A DNA stretch of 64,000 nucleotides, from assembly GCA_016219005.1 (NCBI GenBank), contig JACRCN010000003.1, positions 1 to 64,000 of the forward strand, written 5' to 3'. This document shows, one piece after another, positions 7,769 to 16,338 of the stretch. The DNA is from Deltaproteobacteria bacterium (GTDB lineage Bacteria > Desulfobacterota > Desulfobacteria > Desulfobacterales > SpSt-501). The notes beneath the pieces were generated by a model. It did no database searches and was not told where the DNA came from. It saw nothing but the letters and a program-made list of their open reading frames with translations. How positions within the stretch are numbered: the first letter of the stretch is position 1; each line of letters begins with the position of its first letter. The position numbers and the translations under genes are program-made.

Positions 7769-8131
7769 TCAAGGCACGATGATGCGGGAGCCCGGGCTTT
7801 GAATGATCGGTGGCTGCTTTTCTTCCCGCATTTTCTTGGCTTCTTCCATGAGTTTTTCCATGGCGGTCTGCATGGCCTCCGGGAAGCGCTTGAACGCCTG
7901 GGGAAGGTCTTTGGCCGTGATCACGTTCTGAATCGGCAGGGGGCCGTGCGGCGTGTAGACGTTGGTCTGGCCGACGAAAATGGGATGGCGCTCCTTGTCC
8001 GGGGATCCGTCGGTCTTGACGGGAGAAAATCGCTTGACCGAGCCGGTCTTGAGATCCGTGAACGATTCCTCGAGGTAAAGGTTGGATCGATCGAGATTGA
8101 AGTTGAGGGCGTCTTCCGTTCCTTCAGCCAT
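7769..8131 (-). CDS. Conserved-looking hypothetical protein
   Basis: 120 residues, cytoplasmic, no signal peptide or membrane helix. An N-terminal beta-rich part (LNFNLDRSNLYLEESFTDLK, then HPIFVGQTNVYTPHGPLPIQ) is followed by an amphipathic Lys/Glu-rich helix (about 80-108, MEKLMEEAKKMREEKQ) and a short Pro/Ile tail. GGAGG lies 11 nt upstream of the ATG. Normal codon use supports it as real, but I do not recognise the family. It could be a small regulatory protein. Confidence 0.55.
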   Translation of the reverse strand: MAEGTEDALNFNLDRSNLYLEESFTDLKTGSVKRFSPVKTDGSPDKERHPIFVGQTNVYTPHGPLPIQNVITAKDLPQAFKRFPEAMQTAMEKLMEEAKKMREEKQPPIIQSPGSRIIVP

Positions 8132-8341
8132 TGGCAGGTGCCTCCAAGCGCATCGGGCGGCGCCAGGGCCGCCCGGTCAGTGGGAGGCACCGTAGCAGAT
8201 TGGCATTCAATAGGCAACAGGGCTTTGGCCAAGCCGGGGCCGTTCATTTGCGCACGGCCTTAGGGTCGTGCACCAACGACGTCCGTCCGCCGGACGGCCG
8301 TCTCATCCAAACCGACATTTTTGAAACCAGGAGGAAACGTC

Positions 8342-8536
8342 ATGGCAAAGCGAGTAGTGATCGACACGGATGAGTGCGTGGGATGTCAGACTTGCGTGGA
8401 GCTGTGCCCGGATGTGTTCACGTTCAACGAGGCTGCCGAGAAGGCGGAGGTTGTCAAGGAAGAAGGCGGGCTTGAGGACTGCATCGAAGAGGCCATGAGC
8501 TCCTGCCCGGTGGAATGCATCAAGTGGGAGGAGTGA
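8342..8536 (+). CDS. Single-cluster [4Fe-4S] ferredoxin
   Basis: 64 residues. C12, C15 and C18 in ECVGCQTCVELCP plus C55 in SSCPVECI provide the ligands of one [4Fe-4S] cluster; C22 and C47 sit where Thermotoga-type monocluster ferredoxins form a disulfide. It is a soluble low-potential electron carrier, a plausible partner for PFOR and the tungsten oxidoreductase elsewhere in the window. The start at 8342 is chosen because AGGAGG lies 7 nt upstream. It is monocistronic and convergent with the flippase-like gene. Confidence 0.9.
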   Translation: MAKRVVIDTDECVGCQTCVELCPDVFTFNEAAEKAEVVKEEGGLEDCIEEAMSSCPVECIKWEE

Positions 8537-8556
8537 GGATCAAGGTTGGTTGCGAC

Positions 8557-9891
8557 TCATTGCGCCGCGCCCGGGCCGCCAACGCCATTTCCGCGTGTCA
8601 ACCAGAGCATCACGCGCATCGTCCCGGCGGAGACGAGGCTGCCCAGGGTCAGGCAGCCGGCGCCGATGAAATATCCCGGGACCGTGAGGCCGAGGGCGGC
8701 CAACCCGGTTCCGGCGATGGTCATCAGCAGGGCGGCATGGCCCGCGAGGACCGCGAAGGGCTTCTTCCGCCAGGCGGCCACCCCTTCGCTCTGGGCGCGG
8801 ATTGCCACGACCAGCGGAAACAACACCAGGGCGGCGGCCGTTTTCCGCACCAGGATCAGGTCATCCGGGTGCAGGTTCTGCAGTTGGACGTAGTAGAGTT
8901 CGGCAAGCCCCGGCAGAATGAACGTGAGCGGCAGCAGCCCCATGACCAGACCGGCCACCAGTGCGAAGCGCAGCGTGCGGCGCTGGAACGATGCCGTCTG
9001 TGGAAACGCCAGCATGACGGTCTGGATGCGTGTTGCGGCAAAGGCCAAGGGGTTGACCAGGCCGAGGGCCAGGTAATAGGCCGGCAGCACCCGCTCGGGG
9101 TCGGCCGCCCGCGCGATGAACGCCGCGACGGCGATGGTCGCCAGCACGAGAAAATACCCCCCCACGGTGAGCGGGGTGTTGAACCACAGGATCTCCCGCA
9201 ACCCGGGCGGGCGTTCCGGGCTGGGGGGCAGCGCACGGATGAACCTCTGGGCAAAGCAGCCTGAAGCAACGGCTTCCAAAGCGACCGGGATGGTCAGGGC
9301 CACCACGGCCCATAGCGGTCCCACGAGGTCGATCAGGCAGAACAGGGGCGAGAGCGCGGCCGTGAGGACCACCCGGCCGATGGTCGCGAGACTGGCGATG
9401 CCGGTGGCTCTCCCGATGTACAGGACCACGAAATACGGGATGCGCGAGAAGAAGATCACCTGCAGGGGGATGCTCAGCAGGAGCGTGCTCTGGGCCGGCG
9501 CTTCGATCGAGGGCGGCAGGCCGATTACCTGCGCGAACAGCGCGTGGGAGACCGCCGGGATGCAGAGCAGCGCCTGGATCGTCGTCATGACGAAGCCGAT
9601 GGCCATCGTCAGGCGGTAAAAGCGCCGGTACCCCTCGCGGGTCTGGGCGTAGACCATGCCCGTCGGCACCAGGCTGATCATGGAGATTCCCAGAAAAAAC
9701 AAGACGGTGTTGGATTGGGCCAGACCGGCCAGGTCCAGCGGCCCGCCGGGCCCCCGGGACGCCACCATCGCCACCAGTGGGTAGCACAACGACTGGGAGG
9801 CCGCCTGCACGGCGAGGGGGATGAAGAATCGGGTGAGCCGCCAGGCGTCGGGGGCGGTCGCCGCTTCCGGGTCGGGTCGGTTTTCGTTCAT
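8557..9891 (-). CDS. Polytopic MOP/ANKH-like membrane protein
   Basis: 444 residues, about 12 hydrophobic helices in two halves, resembling the multidrug/oligosaccharidyl-lipid/polysaccharide (MOP, MATE-like) flippase fold. The last third (LVRKTAAALVLFPLVVAIRA and what follows) is reminiscent of the ANKH pyrophosphate/ATP-export family, but the match is by eye only. The start ATG 9891 overlaps the murB stop as ATGA, showing translational coupling to peptidoglycan precursor synthesis. A role in exporting or flipping an envelope precursor is possible but inferred only from position. Confidence 0.6.
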   Translation of the reverse strand: MNENRPDPEAATAPDAWRLTRFFIPLAVQAASQSLCYPLVAMVASRGPGGPLDLAGLAQSNTVLFFLGISMISLVPTGMVYAQTREGYRRFYRLTMAIGFVMTTIQALLCIPAVSHALFAQVIGLPPSIEAPAQSTLLLSIPLQVIFFSRIPYFVVLYIGRATGIASLATIGRVVLTAALSPLFCLIDLVGPLWAVVALTIPVALEAVASGCFAQRFIRALPPSPERPPGLREILWFNTPLTVGGYFLVLATIAVAAFIARAADPERVLPAYYLALGLVNPLAFAATRIQTVMLAFPQTASFQRRTLRFALVAGLVMGLLPLTFILPGLAELYYVQLQNLHPDDLILVRKTAAALVLFPLVVAIRAQSEGVAAWRKKPFAVLAGHAALLMTIAGTGLAALGLTVPGYFIGAGCLTLGSLVSAGTMRVMLWLTRGNGVGGPGAAQ

Positions 9892-10823
9892 TCTTCGAAG
9901 TCGCCCACCAGCCGCACTTCCCGCTCCAGCCGTACTCCGAAGCGCTCGAACACGCACTGCTCGATCCGCCGGATCAGCCGGTGGACATCCGTCGCCGTGG
10001 CGCCGGCGACATTCAGGATGAAGCCGGCATGCCGGCGACTGACCTCCGCGCCGCCGACGCGCTCGCCCTTGAGGCCGGCCGCTTCGATGAGGGCTCCGGC
10101 AAAGTAGCCGGGCGGGCGTTTGAACACGCTGCCGCAGGAGGGGAAGTTGAGCGGCTGCTTCTGCGCGCGCAGAGCGAGGATCTCGTTCATGCGGGTCGCC
10201 AGGACATGGGGGTCTTGCGGCTGAAACCGGAAGCGGGCCGAGGTGATGACGACCCGGTCGAGTTGCGGCGCACACCGGTAGCCGAAGTCCACCTCGTGCC
10301 GCCGGGAGATCCGCCGCGAACCATCGGGCAGACAACCGGCGACCTCGACGGTTAGCGCCTCGATCTCGCGGCCGAAGGCGCCGGCGTTCATGCGCAGAGC
10401 GCCGCCGATACCGCCGGGGATCCCCGCCATGAGTTCCATCCCGCCCATGCCCCGCCCTACGGCGTCGCGGATCAGGTCCATCCAGAGAGTGCCCGCCCGG
10501 ACGGCGGCCTCTTCGTCGTGAAACGCCCACCCGCTGAAATTTTCACCCATGTACAGGGTGACGCCCTGCCAGCCCCGGTCGGAGACCAGCAGGTTGGACC
10601 CCCGGCCCAGGATGAACAGCGGCACGCCTGCCGCGTGGACGGCCTCCAGCACGCGTCGGACCCCTTCCTCCGAGCGCGGTGCCGCCCAGACGGCCGTCGG
10701 GCCGCCGATGCGGTAGGACGTGCAGGGGCCGAGCGGCTTGTCGGTCTCCACCTCGACCTGTTCGATCGAGGACAAGTGCGCCGCCAGTTCCCGCAATTCA
10801 GGGGGTATCGAGGTCCGCCTCAT
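9888..10823 (-). CDS. murB: UDP-N-acetylenolpyruvoylglucosamine reductase MurB
   Basis: 311 residues, cytoplasmic FAD enzyme that reduces UDP-GlcNAc-enolpyruvate to UDP-MurNAc with NADPH. FAD-binding motifs GRGSNLLVSD (about 93-102) and GIPGGIGGALRMNAGA are clear. The catalytic Ser lies in PSCGSVFKRPPGYFAG, the short type II form without the type I insertion loop. HAGFILN near the C-terminus is typical. It is an isolated murB, not in a dcw cluster, and overlaps the following flippase-like gene by 4 nt. No clear Shine-Dalgarno sequence precedes this ATG. Confidence 0.92.
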   Translation of the reverse strand: MRRTSIPPELRELAAHLSSIEQVEVETDKPLGPCTSYRIGGPTAVWAAPRSEEGVRRVLEAVHAAGVPLFILGRGSNLLVSDRGWQGVTLYMGENFSGWAFHDEEAAVRAGTLWMDLIRDAVGRGMGGMELMAGIPGGIGGALRMNAGAFGREIEALTVEVAGCLPDGSRRISRRHEVDFGYRCAPQLDRVVITSARFRFQPQDPHVLATRMNEILALRAQKQPLNFPSCGSVFKRPPGYFAGALIEAAGLKGERVGGAEVSRRHAGFILNVAGATATDVHRLIRRIEQCVFERFGVRLEREVRLVGDFEE

Positions 10824-10997
10824 TTCGCTGGTGCCCGCAAGTTCACTCTGTCGACTGGCGCGCCGAGCGCGGGTGAGGTCCCCGCCATGGTTATCCCATA
10901 TCCCTGCGTGAGGGGTGCAGACAGGCGGTTCGGTGTAGCGGTCAGCGACGACGTCATGGCCGTATCATAAACCACATCAGCGGTGGAAAAGCAATTT

Positions 10998-11104
10998 AAC
11001 CGGATGTTGAAAAACGAGCATCTGGCCTTCAGCCAAGGCCTGCGGCGTTTTGGAAGGCGCGGCCTATTCCCGGCCTCCGGCGCGGTTATTCAACAACCTG
11101 TCGA
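10998..11104. repeat. Short full copy of the TGTTGAAAAAC repeat
   Basis: Left end AACCGGATGTTGAAAAAC followed by arm A (GAGCATCTGGCCTTCAGCCA, GGCCTGCGGCGTTTTGGAAG). Right end GGTTATTCAACAACCTGTCG is the inverted terminal repeat. The central part and most of arm B are missing relative to the roughly 150-nt copies. Confidence 0.7.
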
Positions 11105-11237
11105 GCGGCGGCCTTCCTCGGCGCATGCCGCGGGACGCAGAACCGGGGAGCACCGCGGGATGGCCCTGCCGGGCCGCCCCCACACCGGATGCGACAAACC
11201 ATTCAAGCTCCGGCCGGGTTCGGCCGATATCCTCGAT

Positions 11238-11388
11238 TGACAGGGTATTGAAAAGCAAGCATCGGGTCGCCCGCCCAGGCGTGCTGCGTTTTGGAAAACG
11301 CAGTCCATTCGACGGTAGGTGCGCATTTACAAAAGCCGCACAATGCGCGGATGACGGCCTGCGGCGCGGTTTTTCAACACTCTGTTAA
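11238..11388. repeat. Full-length copy of the TGACAGGGTGTTGAAAAAC repeat
   Basis: About 150 nt. Left terminal repeat TGACAGGGTATTGAAAAGC with arm A (CGTGCTGCGTTTTGGAAAAC); right part is arm B (TTTACAAAAGCCGCACAATG) ending in GTTTTTCAACACTCTGTTA. The ends are inverted repeats. It is in the opposite orientation to the copy at 62907-63058. Confidence 0.75.
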
Positions 11389-11483
11389 GTCGGAGCAGCC
11401 CGCCGGGCCGCCGGATGGATTGGGCGGCGGTGGGATTTTTGGGGAATGTCGCACGTATTGCACCGCGAGGGGGAAAAAAGACC

Positions 11484-11717
11484 ATGGAAGCCGAGGAGTT
11501 TCTGAACGTCATCAACGAGTGCGATGTCCTGCGGGACGACATCGACGACATCCGGGGGCGGGTTTCGCTGACCAAGGCCGAGGGGGGCAAGCTCACCCAG
11601 GCCACTGAACATGTCGACAAGGCCAAATTCATCCTGACAGGGCTTTTTCCGACCATCCGGTCGTTGGACGACGAGGTGCGGGAAGATCTCTCAGAGGAGC
11701 TGAACGAAACCGACTAA
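11484..11717 (+). CDS. Small acidic helical hypothetical protein
   Basis: 77 residues, strongly acidic, predicted mostly helical with heptad-like spacing (EEFLNVINECDVLRDDIDDI; KLTQATEHVDKAKFILTGLF). There is no signal peptide or known motif. The start is set at Met 11484 because GAGGGGGA lies about 10 nt upstream; a longer frame back to 11415 has no ribosome site. It sits alone between a repeat copy and the envelope operon. Function unknown. Confidence 0.5.
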   Translation: MEAEEFLNVINECDVLRDDIDDIRGRVSLTKAEGGKLTQATEHVDKAKFILTGLFPTIRSLDDEVREDLSEELNETD

Positions 11718-11860
11718 ATTAGTGTCCCGGAAGTATTCAACTCAAGGACAAGGTCCCCGGCGCAGCTCCGGTGGAGGACATTACCGGGCAAAATTCGAAC
11801 CACGAAGCTCGGAATCCGGAACAATCCCTCAAATGTTTCAGCCCCGCCCTCGGGCGGTGG

Positions 11861-11889
11861 TTGACAGCCGGCCCCGCGGGTTCTAAACT
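11861..11889 (+). promoter_or_regulatory. Near-consensus sigma70 promoter of the envelope operon
   Basis: TTGACA (11861-11866), 17-nt spacer, TAAACT (11884-11889), 70 nt before the lipoprotein start at 11959. It is the only strong promoter seen ahead of the five-gene operon 11959-18232. Confidence 0.65.
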
Positions 11890-11958
11890 AACTTTCGCCC
11901 GGACCCGCCGCCGCGGCCTTCGCGTGCGGCTCTCGACCCCATGCGAAAGGACCTCGTC

Positions 11959-13305
11959 ATGACTTCCCGGTTGACTCGCTGGATCCTGCTGGGCCTGCTC
12001 CTGGCGGCGGGTGGATGCTCGTCCGGCATTTCCGGCTGGCGCTATTTCCACGGGAACCTGCCGGGCGAGGGCTTCCGCGATGTGAAGAGCGGCTTTGCAA
12101 TTTCCCCCGCATGGATCTCCGAGTCGCTGCGGATCGTCAGCTCTTCCCCCGTGATCGGCCGGGACGAACAGGGCCTGGAGGTGGTTTACGTCGGCACGGT
12201 CGACGCCCAGCTCGTGGCCGTGGATGCCGTGGGGGGGAGGGTCCAGTGGAAGCTCAGTCTGGACGGCCCGTCCGAAAAGGCACGGGTGACCTCCGCGCCG
12301 GCGCTCGGTCCGGACGGGGGCATCATCATCGCCACCACCCGGGAACTCGACGGCGGCAGGCTGCAGACGACGTTGCACAAGGTCGACCCGCGGGGCAACC
12401 TGCGCTGGTCATACGCCTTCCCGGATCAGGGTTGGTCCACCGGCTCCCCGAAGGTGTTCGTGCACGACCGGCAGACGCTGGTGGTGGCCGCGGCGACGGT
12501 GCGCGTCACCCCGGGGGGCGTTCGATCCGAGTTGCTGGTGCTGCGCGACCTCGGGCAACGGACCGAGCTGCTGGCCCGCAAGCCGCTGGGAGATTGCCCC
12601 GCCGGCGGTGGCCGTGCAGGGGATCCGGCCGGCCTCCGCGGGGCGTGGCTCGGGCTCGCCTCGTTTCCCGCGGCGGCCGGCGGCTTTCCCGGGCATGGCT
12701 TTCTGGACCCCACCCCGGTGGTGGTGGCCAGCCGTTCCAAGCCCCTGATCGCGGTAGCCGACCATGTTTGCCGGATCGAGGCCTATGAGTGGGACGGGCG
12801 CGAGCTCGCCGTAGTCTGGCAGGCATCCCACGGCGGGCGGACGCTCTCTTCGCCGGCCGTGGTGTCCGGCAATCTCCTGGTCATCGGAAGCGACCGCGGG
12901 CTGCTCATGGCCCATGACGTCGAGACCGGTGTCAAAATGTGGGAATACGATGCGGGCGAACCCGTGCTGGCGACACCGGCCGGATCGTCCAAAGGAATTG
13001 TCTTCGTCGTCTCCGAGACGCAGATGCACGCCATCTCAGGCGCCAACGGGGCTCCCGTCATCCAGGGCGGGTCCCCTCAGCGTTTCCGGCTTCCGGGCGT
13101 CAGCCGCTCGTCTCCGGCCGTGACCGCCGACTGTGTTTACGTGGCCACCCGGGAGATGGTGACCGTCTCCCACGATTTCAAAGCGCGCAGCCACAACACG
13201 GGGTTCGCCGGCACCGGCGTTTCATCGCTGGCAGTGGGCGATGACGGCTCCGTCTATGCCGTGGCACGCAACGGCGCCATCTGGAAGTTCAAGGGCTCCA
13301 ATTAA
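11959..13305 (+). CDS. PQQ/WD-like beta-propeller lipoprotein (BamB-like)
   Basis: 448 residues. A lipoprotein signal peptide ends in LAAGGC (C20). The rest is a repeated propeller pattern (VYVGTVDAQLVAVDAVGGRV, SSPAVVSGNLLVIGSDRGLL, VYAVARNGAIWKF) of the PQQ/BamB type. Probably outer-membrane-anchored in the periplasm; in this operon with a PBP and a SPOR protein it could be a scaffold for peptidoglycan or outer-membrane assembly, but true BamB identity is not shown. The start at 11959 is preferred (GAAAGGA upstream) over an in-frame ATG at 11941. It overlaps the next gene by one base (TAATG). Confidence 0.75.
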   Translation: MTSRLTRWILLGLLLAAGGCSSGISGWRYFHGNLPGEGFRDVKSGFAISPAWISESLRIVSSSPVIGRDEQGLEVVYVGTVDAQLVAVDAVGGRVQWKLSLDGPSEKARVTSAPALGPDGGIIIATTRELDGGRLQTTLHKVDPRGNLRWSYAFPDQGWSTGSPKVFVHDRQTLVVAAATVRVTPGGVRSELLVLRDLGQRTELLARKPLGDCPAGGGRAGDPAGLRGAWLGLASFPAAAGGFPGHGFLDPTPVVVASRSKPLIAVADHVCRIEAYEWDGRELAVVWQASHGGRTLSSPAVVSGNLLVIGSDRGLLMAHDVETGVKMWEYDAGEPVLATPAGSSKGIVFVVSETQMHAISGANGAPVIQGGSPQRFRLPGVSRSSPAVTADCVYVATREMVTVSHDFKARSHNTGFAGTGVSSLAVGDDGSVYAVARNGAIWKFKGSN

Positions 13306-14195
13306 TGGACTGGCTGGAACCGAGAAGTCCGAGCGAATGGGCCGGCCGCGCATTCAGCCTGCCTACCATCCTGCTCGCCGTCGCCGCTCTGACATTGTTG
13401 CTGACGGAGCTGAAATTCGACTGGCTGGAGCGGGCGGTGGGCGAGACCCTCGTTTCCACGAACGCCGAGCGGCCTGAATCCGGCGCCATCTGGGAGAAGG
13501 GGCGCAAGACCCAGGCCGCGCGGACAACCGTGGAGCGGCTGGCCACCGACCGGGAGGTCTATCAGCGGATGGCCCGCAACGCCGGGACCCTCAACGAGGT
13601 CGTCGGCACGCTCGCCCCCGGCCAGGGCGTCATGCTGTCCGCCGAGCATTTCCGGGAGCTCTACCAGAAGCTGCCCCAGGGTTTTACCGCCGAGCTGCTG
13701 TCGCCCTTCGATCTGCTGCGGCTGGTCAGCGAGGGCCGCTGGAACCGCACCTACCTGGAGAAGTCGGCCGATGGGCTCATGGTGTATCTGCTCGAGCCGA
13801 ACAACAACGTCTTGCGCCAGGTCAAGGTGGGCGCTGCGTCCCTCGCTGTGCTGGCCCGGGGAAGCACGGCGGCCAGCCGCTCCCTGGAGGACCTGTCCAA
13901 CTTTCAGAATCGCATCTACCCGGCCGAACGGTTTTTTGCCGTGCTGGCATCGCTGCCAGCGGACGTGCAACGCAGCCTGATTCCGCAGCCCGAGCGGCTG
14001 CTGGAGATTCCCGGCCAGATCAGGCGGGTGGGCATATCCGACGAGTCGGCCGCGGGGCTGGTCGAGATCGGTTTCGAAACCCGTTCCGGCTCCCAGCAGC
14101 GCGTGTTTCTGGTGCAGGCGCAGGACTGGGCGGTCTGGCGGCTGCGCTCCCTCCTGGAAGGCCGGAAGGGCGGGGCGGCATCGACCGAAGGCTGA
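13305..14195 (+). CDS. One-TM membrane protein of unknown function
   Basis: 296 residues. One hydrophobic helix near residues 18-36 (FSLPTILLAVAALTLLLTEL) with a positively charged segment after about residue 66; the remaining 250 residues form a soluble alpha/beta domain with no family I recognise. It is translationally coupled to the propeller lipoprotein (TAATG) and precedes the class A PBP by 60 nt, so it likely belongs to the same envelope machine. Confidence 0.6.
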   Translation: MDWLEPRSPSEWAGRAFSLPTILLAVAALTLLLTELKFDWLERAVGETLVSTNAERPESGAIWEKGRKTQAARTTVERLATDREVYQRMARNAGTLNEVVGTLAPGQGVMLSAEHFRELYQKLPQGFTAELLSPFDLLRLVSEGRWNRTYLEKSADGLMVYLLEPNNNVLRQVKVGAASLAVLARGSTAASRSLEDLSNFQNRIYPAERFFAVLASLPADVQRSLIPQPERLLEIPGQIRRVGISDESAAGLVEIGFETRSGSQQRVFLVQAQDWAVWRLRSLLEGRKGGAASTEG

Positions 14196-14255
14196 TATCG
14201 CGATGACGACGCCGGCCCACAGACCCAGTGGCATATGCATTGCGAGGCTGTCTTG

Positions 14256-16325
14256 ATGCGGCGGCTCAGAGCGCTGTTCTACGGGTGTCTTCTGCTGCTC
14301 GGGGTCGGGACGGCGGCCCTGCTCATCTTTTTCTTCGTCGTCATCCGCGAATTGCCGCAGGTGCCCGAACCGTTGAGCCGGATCATCGAAACCCCGCCGA
14401 CGGAGATCTACGCGGCCACCGGAGAGCGGATCATGCTGATCGGCGGGCGGGAAGTGGTTCCCCTGGATCGCGTCTCACCCCTTTTCATCCAGGCCGTCAC
14501 CGCCACCGAGGATCACCGGTTCTGGGAGCACCACGGCTTCGACAAGCTGCGCACGGTGAAGGCCTTCTGGGTGACGCTGGCAAGCGGCGGCCGGGTCGAA
14601 GGCGCCTCCACCATCACCCAGCAGCTGGCCAAGAACCTGTTCTTCAGCTTTCACCGCACCTACATGCGCAAGTTCCGTGAGCTGCTCGTGGCCCTGCAGA
14701 TCGAGTCGCGCTACTCGAAACGTGAGATCCTCGAGGCCTACATCAACCAGATTCCCTTCGGTGTCGGCGCCCACGGCGTGGAGCAGGCGTCCCAGGTGTT
14801 CTTCGGCAAGCCCGCCCTGCAGCTGACCCTGCCGGAGGCGGCGCTGCTTGCGGGCCTGCCGAAATCACCGACCCGCTACCACCCCTTCCGCTATTTCGAG
14901 CGGGCCAAGGAGCGCCAGAAGGTGGTTTTGTCCCGCATGGCGGCCGTCGGCGCCATCACCGCCGAGCAGGCCGAGAAGGCTCACCAGGTCCGGTTGCAGT
15001 TGCGCGAACCGGGCGGCGGCGAACCCGCCGGCAGCTACTTTCTGGACGCCCTGCTGAAGGATCTGGAGGAACGCTACGGTACGGACGTCGTGCACCACGC
15101 AGGACTCAAGGTCTTCACCACCATGGATTCCCAGCTGCAGGCCTGGGCCATCGACGCAGTTCAAGCCGGGCTGGCACGCCTGGATCAGGTCCTGGGCGTG
15201 CCCGCACCGGTCGGCGGCAGGACGGCCGGTCGACCCCAGGGGGCGCTGGTGGCGGTCGAGGCGCACTCCGGGGCGGTGCGGGCGCTGGTGGGCGGCCGGG
15301 ACCACGCCGAGTCCGAATTCAACCGCGCCCTGCAGAGCAACCGCCAGCCCGGTTCCGGGTTCAAGCCCTTCGTCTACTACGCGGCCTTCGAGAAGCTGGG
15401 GATGAACCCGGCCACGGTCCTCATCGACCGCAAGGTCGCGGTCCCGATCCCGGGGCAGGCGCCTTGGATCCCCCGGAACTTCAGCGGCGAACACGATGGG
15501 CCGATGATCCTGAAACGCGGTCTGGCCCACAGCGTCAACGCGATTGCGGCCCAGCTCGTGGAACGCACCGGGCCGGCCGCGGTCATCGACGTGGCCCGGC
15601 GCTGCGGCATCCGTAGCCCGCTCGCGCCGGTGCACTCGGTGGCCCTGGGAACTTCGGGAGTGAGCCCGCTCGAGATGGCGGCCGCGTTTGCCACGTTCGC
15701 CACCGGCGGTATTTACCACGAGCCCTTCTTTATCCGCCGGGTCGAGGACTACCAGGGGCGCATCCTGGAGGAGCGCCTCCTCACCGGCCGCCGGGCGCTT
15801 GATGCCGCCATCACGTTTCAGCTCGTCGACATGATGCGCGCCGTGCTCGACGAGGGCACGGGCAGCGTGATCCGCCAGATGGGGTTTGCCCTGCCGGCCG
15901 CCGGCAAGACCGGGACCACGGACGAGTTCAACGACGTCTGGTTCACCGGTTTCACACCGACGCTGAGCGTGTCGGTGTGGGCGGGGTTCGACCGCGCGGT
16001 CAGCATGCGCGACTCCCATGGGCGCGGGGTCACCGGCGCCCGCGGGGCGGCGCCGATCTGGGCGGATTTCATGCGCAAGGCCACCGAAGGCGGCCCGCAG
16101 CGGGAGTTTCCCGTGCCCGGCAACATCCGCTTTGCTCCGGTCAACCCCATCACGGGGCAGGCCCCGCTGCCCGGTGGGCCGCGGGGCATGGAGGTTGCCT
16201 TGCGAGAGGGGCAGTCGAAACCCTCCGGTGCACCTGGCGGAGGCCGGGAGGAGTTGCCGGACGGTGAGCGGCCGGCGAAGGGCACGGCCGGAGGCGCTCC
16301 GGAAAGAAGGCCGGACGGAAATTGA
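14256..16325 (+). CDS. Class A penicillin-binding protein (PBP1A family)
   Basis: About 689 residues. An N-terminal TM anchor (about 8-30) is followed by a GT51 glycosyltransferase with TEDHRFWEHHGFD, GASTITQQLAKNLFF and REILEAYINQIPFG. The transpeptidase domain has GSGFKPF (SxxK), SVN (SxN) and KTGTTDEFNDVWF (KTG). It polymerises and crosslinks peptidoglycan in the periplasm. The C-terminus ends in a Gly/Pro-rich tail (after about residue 640). Met 14256 is favoured over 14235 because GAGG is suitably placed and the TM segment then starts normally. Confidence 0.92.
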   Translation: MRRLRALFYGCLLLLGVGTAALLIFFFVVIRELPQVPEPLSRIIETPPTEIYAATGERIMLIGGREVVPLDRVSPLFIQAVTATEDHRFWEHHGFDKLRTVKAFWVTLASGGRVEGASTITQQLAKNLFFSFHRTYMRKFRELLVALQIESRYSKREILEAYINQIPFGVGAHGVEQASQVFFGKPALQLTLPEAALLAGLPKSPTRYHPFRYFERAKERQKVVLSRMAAVGAITAEQAEKAHQVRLQLREPGGGEPAGSYFLDALLKDLEERYGTDVVHHAGLKVFTTMDSQLQAWAIDAVQAGLARLDQVLGVPAPVGGRTAGRPQGALVAVEAHSGAVRALVGGRDHAESEFNRALQSNRQPGSGFKPFVYYAAFEKLGMNPATVLIDRKVAVPIPGQAPWIPRNFSGEHDGPMILKRGLAHSVNAIAAQLVERTGPAAVIDVARRCGIRSPLAPVHSVALGTSGVSPLEMAAAFATFATGGIYHEPFFIRRVEDYQGRILEERLLTGRRALDAAITFQLVDMMRAVLDEGTGSVIRQMGFALPAAGKTGTTDEFNDVWFTGFTPTLSVSVWAGFDRAVSMRDSHGRGVTGARGAAPIWADFMRKATEGGPQREFPVPGNIRFAPVNPITGQAPLPGGPRGMEVALREGQSKPSGAPGGGREELPDGERPAKGTAGGAPERRPDGN

Positions 16326-16338
16326 TGGGGGTCAAGGG

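Larger units (their letters stand above)
10824..11483. other. Gene-free region carrying two repeat copies
   Basis: The 660 nt between murB and the small gene at 11484 contain two palindromic repeat copies (10998-11104, 11238-11388). I found no supported gene; the short frames here read through repeat sequence. Confidence 0.6.
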
